The translations under genes and the position numbers were made by a program. Under the pieces are notes generated by a model. It was not told the DNA's origin, ran no database searches, and saw nothing but the letters and a program-made list of their open reading frames with translations. Below are positions 1 to 5,205 of a stretch of 11,460 nucleotides of DNA, piece after piece. This stretch comes from Chloroflexi bacterium RBG_16_56_11 (lineage in GTDB: Bacteria; Chloroflexota; Dehalococcoidia; Dehalococcoidales; RBG-16-60-22): NCBI GenBank assembly GCA_001796865.1, contig MGNQ01000056.1, positions 4,482-15,941 of the forward strand, given 5' to 3'. Every line of letters starts with the position of its first letter. The stretch's first letter is position 1.

Positions 1-305
1 TCGCGGGCCGCCTCGTATACCGTGCTGAGCTTCGTGGAAAGCGTGACGCAAAGAACGTTACTGGCTTTCCGGCTGGCGTTGCGGAAAGCGCGGAGACAGT
101 CCTCGGGAGAAGCGGCGGAGGTGTTGAAAGAGTCAGGGTCTTCCAGGAATAGCTTGTAGGCCTCGGAGGGAGTGATATCCACCCAGTCCCGGTAAATTCT
201 CCCGCCGGCAAAAAAGTTTATCGGGATTATCTCGATGTCGTACTGCTTCACCAGCTCCTGGTTGAGGCACGCCACGCTATCGGTAACGACCGCTACTTGT
301 CTCGT
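1..305 (-). CDS. DegV family fatty-acid-binding protein, N-terminal part
   Basis: DegV-family proteins bind a fatty acid; some serve as the FakB subunit that presents exogenous fatty acids to the kinase FakA. About 101 codons are visible and the gene runs off the left edge. Family landmarks in order are VVTDSVACL near the N-terminus, IIPI, YRDWVDIT, TSAASPEDCL (equivalent to the TSxPSP fatty-acid head-group motif) and VLCVTLSTKLSTVYEA (the usual ISSxLSGTY region). The start is odd: AGGAGGT (318-312) lies 7 nt before an ACG codon (305-303), exactly where the family normally begins, a few residues before VVTDS. No ATG, GTG or TTG lies there. The only conventional in-frame start nearby is GTG at 335-333, which lacks an SD, overlaps the end of the upstream gene and adds 10 residues. 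It is third in a minus-strand run after padR and the HAAS gene. The family call is firm; the lipid role is inferred from the family. Confidence 0.85.
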
Positions 306-325
306 TGGCCTACCTCCTGAAGGGG

Positions 326-1270
326 TTATTCGCACCCGGAAGTTGGTATGGCTTCTGGCTTGGGCAGGACCTTCCGGCTGTTCCGGAGCTGCCTCTCCAG
401 CAAAGGAGGTAACAGGAACACTCCCCACATGACGAGAATCAGTCCCAGGAAAGTCAGTGTGTTAAGCCGACCGAACGCGTAGTACACGACGAGAGTCAAT
501 GTCAGGAGGCCGGAGGTGGCCAGCAGTCCCACCCTCAGCCAGCGCTGCCGGACGCGGATAAATGCTGCGATGGTCGCCGCCAGGGTGACGAAGCTCAGCC
601 CTATCCACGGGGCGAAGTAATACGCCCGTTGCAGGCTGGTTTCCGTTAGCTTCGCCCCAGGCGAAATCGCCAGGAACCAGCCGATGAATATCGGCATCGG
701 CAGGAGCATGAGCGAGCTGAACAGCCAGTCCTTACGGGTCGTCTGGATGATGACGCGGAACAGCCACCAGAGGGCCAGCGGCACGTAGATGGGTATGGCC
801 AGGAATGACCATCCCCGCGGGAGGTAAAGCAATATCAGCCCGACGGCCAGCACGGGCAGCAGGCAATATCCCAGCCAGGAGAACACCCAGGTGGGTTTAC
901 CGTGCCACCAGCCGTAGACCGTCGTAGCCAGCACGAGCAGCAGCAGGGCCGAGAGCCACCCGATGTGCTGCCACCAGTTGAGGGCGAACAGCCCCCCGAA
1001 GAGCAGGTGAGGCATCGAGGCCAGCAGGACCTGTTTCCAGCTGCCCTGGCTATAAGCCTCGTAGATTTGCCGGGCTACCAGCTTCGGACTACCCATTTGT
1101 CCCAGGCAGGTCCGGATAGCCTCCTCCTCGGAGATCCCGGAATCGGTGAGCTCCTGAAGCCTGTCCTCGATATGTGTTTCCAGCTCGCTGAGGACCTCGT
1201 TTTCGCGCGGCCCCCCGAGCTTCGCCCTGTATCGGATGGATTCCAGGTATTGTATAAACTCCGAAGTCAT
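326..1270 (-). CDS. HAAS-domain multi-pass membrane protein
   Basis: The 314-residue protein has a soluble N-terminal domain of about 75 residues resembling the HAAS / permease-prefix domain: an amphipathic helix, then a segment reading ENEVLSELETHIEDRL, then a helix with EEEAIRTCLGQMGSP. About eight hydrophobic segments follow (roughly 82-99, 104-121, 129-150, 155-174, 183-203, 216-237, 246-266, 271-290), ending in a basic cytoplasmic-looking tail. HAAS proteins are typically encoded right after a PadR-type regulator and are thought to couple regulation to a membrane process; the biochemical role is unknown. Here padR ends 13 nt upstream. The ATG start is supported by an AAGGGG-like SD about 8 nt before it. 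The membrane part is not recognisable as a specific transporter. A sensor or envelope-stress role is only inferred. Confidence 0.8.
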   Translation of the reverse strand: MTSEFIQYLESIRYRAKLGGPRENEVLSELETHIEDRLQELTDSGISEEEAIRTCLGQMGSPKLVARQIYEAYSQGSWKQVLLASMPHLLFGGLFALNWWQHIGWLSALLLLVLATTVYGWWHGKPTWVFSWLGYCLLPVLAVGLILLYLPRGWSFLAIPIYVPLALWWLFRVIIQTTRKDWLFSSLMLLPMPIFIGWFLAISPGAKLTETSLQRAYYFAPWIGLSFVTLAATIAAFIRVRQRWLRVGLLATSGLLTLTLVVYYAFGRLNTLTFLGLILVMWGVFLLPPLLERQLRNSRKVLPKPEAIPTSGCE

Positions 1271-1283
1271 CGGCAGAACCCCT

Positions 1284-1625
1284 TCAGGGACTGGCAGGTT
1301 CTGGTTGCAGTATCAATTTTATCGCGGCTAAAAAGTCCTGCCACTGGGTCTTTTCCATGGCCAGTTTGTCCTGTCCTCTGGCGGTAATGTGGTAGTATCG
1401 CCTCTGCCGCCCGTTGGGCAGCATCTGCCATTTCCCCAATATCAGGCCGGATTTCTCCAGCCGGTGGAGGGCCGGGTATAACGTCCCTTCTTTGAACTTA
1501 AAATAGCCCTGGCTCCTGACTTCCAGTTCTTTGACAATTTGATAACCATACATCGGCTGCTGCTCCAGCAGGCAGAGCAACAGTGAATTTGAACTTCCCT
1601 TCAGTAAGTCACGTCTCGGTATCAC
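1284..1625 (-). CDS. PadR family transcriptional regulator
   Basis: This is a short winged-helix repressor of the PadR-s1 type, about 113 residues, the usual size. The N-terminus has RRDLLKGSSNSLLLCLLEQQPMYGYQI spread over the first helices, which is the classic PadR opening (a LLKG stem, then MYGYQI). It is followed by the recognition-helix and wing region FKEGTLYPALHRLEKSGLI and the basic wing GRQRRYYHIT, and then a C-terminal dimerisation helix. GTG at 1625-1623 is the preferred start because GAGGTGAT in front of it gives good SD spacing; ATG at 1631-1629 and GTG at 1634 are in-frame alternatives that would sit on or inside the SD. It is the first gene of the padR-HAAS-degV run. An inverted repeat overlapping its own -10 box suggests autoregulation. 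The ligand is unknown. Confidence 0.9.
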   Translation of the reverse strand: MIPRRDLLKGSSNSLLLCLLEQQPMYGYQIVKELEVRSQGYFKFKEGTLYPALHRLEKSGLILGKWQMLPNGRQRRYYHITARGQDKLAMEKTQWQDFLAAIKLILQPEPASP

Positions 1626-1663
1626 GTGCATCACCTCGTCTATCTTTTACTTAGACTCGCTAT

Positions 1664-1675
1664 GTATGTCCATAC
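1664..1675. promoter_or_regulatory. Inverted repeat overlapping the padR -10, candidate PadR operator
   Basis: GTATG-TC-CATAC is a perfect 5+5 bp inverted repeat, flanked by CTA on one side and TAG on the other. It overlaps the proposed -10 box of padR. PadR proteins commonly bind short dyads rich in ATGT/ACAT or ATAC/GTAT in their own promoters, so this is a plausible autoregulatory operator. The binding is inferred. Confidence 0.4.
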
Positions 1676-1700
1676 TAGCAGAGAATCGTGGCTAATGCAA
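1672..1700 (-). promoter_or_regulatory. Candidate padR promoter
   Basis: On the minus strand, TTGCAT (1700-1695) and TAGTAT (1677-1672) are separated by 17 nt. The -35 box is weak (3 of 6) and the -10 box moderate (4 of 6). The predicted RNA start falls about 35-40 nt before the padR GTG. It would serve padR, the HAAS gene and degV. Confidence 0.45.
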
Positions 1701-1728
1701 GAGGGGAGGGACTTTTTCATTCGCGACA

Positions 1729-1964
1729 CCGGGGCAGCGGACCGGCGAAATTTCTCTAGAGTTAAAATACCTGGTTAAGAAGATTTCATGAAGGCGCCGC
1801 CCAGGGCCAGGACCGCGGCTACTGTGCCGAAAACGATGTCTACCCAGTTGCCGTCAACGAATGAGTTGAGTACCACCCAGATACCCAGTGAGCAAATTGC
1901 CAGGCTGACCATTTTCATTGTAATCGTGACCTCCTCAGTTTATTTTTCAGGACCGCTGCCCCGG
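1729..1964. repeat. 12-bp inverted repeat pair flanking the small gene
   Basis: CCGGGGCAGCGG at 1729-1740 recurs in inverted orientation as CCGCTGCCCCGG at 1953-1964. The copies lie on either side of the 47-aa gene, about 212 nt apart. No target-site duplication or extended terminal repeat was seen, so a mobile element is not supported. Confidence 0.45.
1775..1918 (-). CDS. Small two-helix membrane protein (47 aa)
   Basis: This short gene encodes 47 residues beginning MKMVSLAICSLGIWVVL and ending GGAFMKSS. It consists almost wholly of two hydrophobic segments (about 4-20 and 26-43) joined by a polar turn with the sequence DGNW. The pattern GIWVVLNSF...NWVDIVFG resembles one unit of the SPW-repeat membrane family, but the SPW tripeptide is absent, so this is only a resemblance. 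Support for real coding is a GAGGAGGT SD (1936-1929), a consensus promoter upstream at 2035-2007, and a reading frame free of stops from ATG to TAA. An ATG two codons later is an alternative start. It sits upstream of padR on the same strand with no terminator seen between. Function unknown; partnership with the HAAS membrane protein is a guess. Confidence 0.65.
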   Translation of the reverse strand: MKMVSLAICSLGIWVVLNSFVDGNWVDIVFGTVAAVLALGGAFMKSS

Positions 1965-1968
1965 CGGT
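1952..1968 (-). other. Leader hairpin upstream of the small membrane-protein gene
   Basis: ACCGC and GCGGT form a perfect 5-bp stem around a 7-nt loop in the predicted 5' leader of the 47-aa gene, about 15 nt before its SD. There is no U-run, so it is not an intrinsic terminator. It may stabilise the leader or affect translation. Its sequence is shared with the inverted copy at 1729-1740. Confidence 0.35.
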
Positions 1969-1970
1969 AA

Positions 1971-2008
1971 ATACCTAGACGTCAATAATACATAGAATAT
2001 CTAGGCAT
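1971..2008. promoter_or_regulatory. Inverted repeat at the transcription start of the small gene, candidate operator
   Basis: ATACCTAGA (1971-1979) and TCTAGGCAT (2000-2008) form a 9-bp inverted repeat with one mismatch and a 20-nt spacer. It touches the -10 box of the minus-strand promoter and covers the predicted RNA start and early leader, a position typical of a repressor operator. The regulator is unknown; it differs from the dyad at padR. Confidence 0.35.
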
Positions 2009-2035
2009 AATACCATTGATTGTTTGAAATGTCAA
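2007..2035 (-). promoter_or_regulatory. Strong sigma-70-type promoter for the small membrane-protein gene
   Basis: On the minus strand, a perfect TTGACA (2035-2030) is followed after 17 nt by TATTAT (2012-2007, 5 of 6). The predicted start near 2000 gives a leader of about 80 nt before the ATG at 1918. This is one of the best-matching promoters in the window and may read through into padR. Confidence 0.7.
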
Positions 2036-2144
2036 CACGCTGGCGGTCCGTGGTATGTACCGGTAGATATGCCTGTTCACCGGCTGAATAATCCATTGTT
2101 GCGCTCGTTACGCCAACTGATATGGAGCGGGACCCCCGACCCTG

Positions 2145-2172
2145 TTGAAAAAATTTCATTTCGTGATATACT
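2145..2172 (+). promoter_or_regulatory. Promoter of the carbamoyltransferase-der-plsY-gpsA operon
   Basis: TTGAAA (2145-2150) and TATACT (2167-2172) are spaced by 16 nt, with TGA directly before the -10 acting as an extended -10. The predicted RNA start near 2179 leaves only about 16 nt before the TTG start codon, just enough for AGGAGG (2183-2188). This supports the TTG start and excludes the longer upstream reading frame. Confidence 0.65.
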
Positions 2173-2194
2173 GGTGGAATACAGGAGGACACCA

Positions 2195-3136
2195 TTGCAG
2201 GGAAAAGATTTACTTTCCATATCCGACCTCGGTCGGGACGATATCCGGCGCCTCATCTCCGGCGCTGTCGAGATGAAAACCGCTGGCCGGCGCTCCGCGC
2301 TGGCTGAAAAAGTCCTGGCGCTTCTCTTTGAAAAGCCCTCGCTGCGCCACCGCGTTAGCTTCGAGGTGGCCATGAGGCAACTCGGGGGGCATTGCATCTA
2401 CCTTTCACCCGCCGATGTGGGACTCGGGCAGCGTGAGTCCGTCGCTGACGTCGCCCGCGTGCTGAGCGGTTATGTCGATTGCATTGCGGCCCGGGTATTC
2501 TCGCACCAGGCCCTGGTGCTTTTCGCGCAGCACTCGCGTGTCCCCGTGATTAACTCTCTTTCGGACCTGGAGCACCCCTGCCAGGCCCTGGCCGACCTTC
2601 TCACCATTTACGAAAAGAAAGGCGAGCTTGAGGGCTTGACAATCGCCTACGTCGGGGACGCCAATAACGTCGCCCACAGCCTGATGCTGGCCGCGGCCCT
2701 GGCCGGTATGAACTTCCGCATCGCCTCCCCGGCTGGCTATGCCGTCGCCCCGGCGCTCCTGGGCCAGGCCGGTGACCTTACCGCCGCGAGCAAAGGTACG
2801 ATATTTTGTACGGAAGACCCGCGCCTGGCCGTCAGCGGGGCGGATATCGTCTATACTGATGTCTGGACGAGCATGGGGCAGGAGAGCGAGGCGGAGAAGC
2901 GCCGAAAGGCCTTCGCCGGGTACCAGGTAAACAGCGAGCTTTTGTCTTTAGCCAGGGCGGACGCGATTTTCATGCACGACCTGCCGGCCCACCGCGGCGA
3001 GGAAGTGACCGATGCCGTCATGGACGGTCCGCAGTCCGTCGTTTTCGAGCAGTCGGAAAACAAGATGCATATGCTGAAGGCCCTCCTGCTGGATATCCTC
3101 GGCGGCCTGGAGGTAGGCCAGGCCGACTACCGGTAA
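2195..3136 (+). CDS. Ornithine carbamoyltransferase family protein with altered active site
   Basis: The family transfers a carbamoyl group from carbamoyl phosphate to ornithine, giving citrulline for arginine synthesis. The 313-residue length is typical. The TTG start (2195-2197) is chosen because AGGAGG lies 6 nt upstream and the product then begins QGKDLLSISDL as in the family. Conserved features present: R100 in the ARVFSH segment, HPCQ (127-130, carbamoyl-phosphate binding), GDANN (155-159) and DVWTSMG (222-228, the ornithine-side loop). Three normally invariant positions differ: the SxRT phosphate loop reads SLRH (49-52), the HCLP motif reads HDLP (261-264, Cys to Asp), and the C-terminal carbamoyl-phosphate Arg in ENRMH is Lys290. 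Each motif change involves residues known to contact substrate in the E. coli enzyme. It may be a divergent argF, a carbamoyltransferase for another amine, or a weakly active copy. It is first in an apparent operon, 15 nt before der. Confidence 0.8.
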   Translation: MQGKDLLSISDLGRDDIRRLISGAVEMKTAGRRSALAEKVLALLFEKPSLRHRVSFEVAMRQLGGHCIYLSPADVGLGQRESVADVARVLSGYVDCIAARVFSHQALVLFAQHSRVPVINSLSDLEHPCQALADLLTIYEKKGELEGLTIAYVGDANNVAHSLMLAAALAGMNFRIASPAGYAVAPALLGQAGDLTAASKGTIFCTEDPRLAVSGADIVYTDVWTSMGQESEAEKRRKAFAGYQVNSELLSLARADAIFMHDLPAHRGEEVTDAVMDGPQSVVFEQSENKMHMLKALLLDILGGLEVGQADYR

Positions 3137-3151
3137 ACGGCCTTAGCTGAT

Positions 3152-4465
3152 ATGTCCAGGCCTATCGTCGCCATCGTCGGTCGCCCCAATGTCGGTAAGT
3201 CTACCCTCTACAACAAGATTGTCGGAAAGCCCGTGGCCATCACCGAGGACCAGCCCGGGACAACCCGCGACCGTAATATCGCCGACGCGTCCTGGCGCGG
3301 CGTCGAGTTCACCCTTATCGATACCGGCGGGCTCGAGTTGAAACCGGACACTCCGGTGGGCCGGGGAATCAAGGCGCAGATAGATACCGCCATCCGTGAG
3401 GCCGACATCATCATCGACCTCGTGGATGTTGCCGCCGGGGCCACCGCCGCGGACTTTGAAGTCGCTGATATGCTGCGGCGGGCCGGCAAGCCGGTGCTTC
3501 TCGCCGCCAACAAGGCGGATAACGACCGGCTTGAGGCTCAGGCGGTGGACTTTTACCGGCTGGGTATCGGCGACCCCGTTGCCATCAGCTCTCATCACGG
3601 GCGCGGCGTCGCCGAGCTGCTCGACAGGGTTGTCGAACTGCTCCCCGGTAATGTGCCCGCTACGCCAATTGCGGAAGCCGTCAAAGTCGCCATCGTTGGT
3701 CGGCCGAACGTGGGCAAGTCAATGCTGCTGAATGCCCTGGTTGGAGACGAGCGTGCCATCGTCGATGACGCCCCCGGCACCACCCGCGATGCCGTAGATA
3801 CGCTGGTTGACTTTCACGGACAAAGTGTGTTACTTATTGATACAGCCGGCATCCGGCGGCGGGGCCAGGTGAAAGTCGGGGTCGAGCGCTTTAGCGTGAT
3901 GCGCACGTTTCGGGCCATCGACCGCGCCGATATCGCCCTGCTGGTCCTTGATGCCACCGAGATGGTGACCGCTCAGGATGCCCACATTGCGGGGTATATA
4001 CAGGAGGCCGCCCGCGGCATTATCATCGTCGTTAATAAGTGGGACCTTATCAAAGAAAGAGACACGGCTGGCTGGAATAAATTGGTCAGGAGCCAGATAA
4101 AATTTGCGTCTTACGCCCCGATATTATATACTTCGGCTAAATCAGGGCAGGGAGTAGACAGGATAATGCCCCAGGTCATCCAGGTCTACCAGGAAAGGAC
4201 GAAAAGGTTAGCTACCGCCACCGTGAACAATATCGTTCAGCAGGCGGTTGCCTCCCATACCCGCCCCCGCGCCGGCCGCCGGCAGCTTAAGATTTTTTAC
4301 GCCACCCAGGCGGAAGTCAACCCCCCCACCTTCGTCTTTTTTACTAATGATTCCAGTATGGTCCATTTTTCATACCGGCGCTACCTGGAAAACCGCCTGC
4401 GCCAGGTCTTCGGGTTCACCGGCACCCCGCTTCGCCTTATCTTCAAGACGAGGAGGGAGTCATGA
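3152..4465 (+). CDS. der: Ribosome biogenesis GTPase Der (EngA)
   Basis: Der is an essential GTPase with two tandem G domains that acts in late assembly of the 50S ribosomal subunit. The 437 residues are of normal length. The first G domain has GRPNVGKS (10-17), PGTTRD (35-40), DTGG (57-60) and NKAD (120-123). The second has GRPNVGKS (183-190), PGTTRD (208-213), DTAG (230-233) and NKWD (295-298). A C-terminal KH-like domain follows from about residue 350, with basic RPRAGRRQLKIFYATQ and ending FKTRRES. The linker between the G domains is short. The SD before ATG is weak, so translation may rely partly on coupling with the carbamoyltransferase gene, which ends 15 nt upstream. The stop overlaps the plsY start as ATGA. 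Confidence 0.97.
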   Translation: MSRPIVAIVGRPNVGKSTLYNKIVGKPVAITEDQPGTTRDRNIADASWRGVEFTLIDTGGLELKPDTPVGRGIKAQIDTAIREADIIIDLVDVAAGATAADFEVADMLRRAGKPVLLAANKADNDRLEAQAVDFYRLGIGDPVAISSHHGRGVAELLDRVVELLPGNVPATPIAEAVKVAIVGRPNVGKSMLLNALVGDERAIVDDAPGTTRDAVDTLVDFHGQSVLLIDTAGIRRRGQVKVGVERFSVMRTFRAIDRADIALLVLDATEMVTAQDAHIAGYIQEAARGIIIVVNKWDLIKERDTAGWNKLVRSQIKFASYAPILYTSAKSGQGVDRIMPQVIQVYQERTKRLATATVNNIVQQAVASHTRPRAGRRQLKIFYATQAEVNPPTFVFFTNDSSMVHFSYRRYLENRLRQVFGFTGTPLRLIFKTRRES

Positions 4466-5166
4466 TACCCGCCCTGTTTTTAGCCGTGGCCCTTATTGGC
4501 TATCTTCTCGGTTCCATCCCTTTCGGTCTCTTAATCGCCCGGTCATTCGCCCGGACCGATATCAGGGAGGTAGGCAGCGGCAAGATAGGGATGACCAACG
4601 TGCTGCGGACGGCCGGTAAAAAGGCCGCCGCGCTGGCCCTCATCCTCGATGTTGCCAAAGGCGTCATGGCCGTCCTTATCGCCGAGATTATATTCGCTGT
4701 CGCCAGGTTAAACGCCGGCGAGACCGGCCCGTGGCTAACGGGCAGCGCCCAGGCCGTGGCCGCGCTGGCGGCTATCGCCGGGCATACCTGGTCGGTGTTT
4801 CTCAGGTTCAAAGGCGGGCGCGGTGTCTCGACCTTTATCGGTGGGCTCCTGGCTATGTACTGGCCGGCCGCGATTGTGGGCGGCGGTTTCATGCTGTTTA
4901 TCGGTTTCAGGACCCGCTACATGTCCCTCGGGTCTATCATCGGGGCGGTAACCGCTTTCATCATGTTAATGGCATTTAATATACTTCAGATCGACTATTT
5001 AAAGCCTTACCCGGCCATTGAGTACGTAACCTACGCCATGATTGGCGCTATCTTTATCTACATTATGCACCGCGACAATATCTCCCGGCTTTACAACGGC
5101 ACCGAACGCAAGATTGGCGACAAGGCCAGGGCCGGGACGTCCCCTTCACCCAGCCACACAAAATAA
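4462..5166 (+). CDS. plsY: Glycerol-3-phosphate acyltransferase PlsY
   Basis: PlsY is an integral membrane enzyme that transfers an acyl chain from acyl phosphate to sn-glycerol-3-phosphate, forming lysophosphatidic acid. The 234-residue protein has several membrane segments and three loop motifs: GSGKIGMTN (38-46), FKGGRGV (116-122, preceded by GH at 107-108) and HRDNISRLYNGTERKIG near 203-219. The first motif differs from the usual GSGNIGATN at two positions (Asn to Lys, Ala to Met); the other two motifs are normal. The ATG overlaps the der stop in ATGA and has GAGGAGGG just upstream, so translation is probably coupled. The next gene, gpsA, makes its substrate glycerol-3-phosphate. The hydrophilic C-terminal tail after about 220 is longer than in many homologues. 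Confidence 0.93.
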   Translation: MIPALFLAVALIGYLLGSIPFGLLIARSFARTDIREVGSGKIGMTNVLRTAGKKAAALALILDVAKGVMAVLIAEIIFAVARLNAGETGPWLTGSAQAVAALAAIAGHTWSVFLRFKGGRGVSTFIGGLLAMYWPAAIVGGGFMLFIGFRTRYMSLGSIIGAVTAFIMLMAFNILQIDYLKPYPAIEYVTYAMIGAIFIYIMHRDNISRLYNGTERKIGDKARAGTSPSPSHTK

Positions 5167-5205
5167 ATCTAAAATCCCGCAGAAGAGAATTACGAGCTGA
5201 ACAAG

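Noticed and set aside
235..432. Plus-strand 65-codon frame
   Set aside because: It lies across the degV/HAAS junction on the other strand, has no SD and no recognisable protein character.
902..1387. Plus-strand 161-codon frame
   Set aside because: It is antisense to the HAAS and padR genes; composition is that of a shadow frame.
1788..1970. Plus-strand 60-codon frame in the padR-carbamoyltransferase gap
   Set aside because: It is antisense to the better supported 47-residue minus-strand gene, and lacks an SD.
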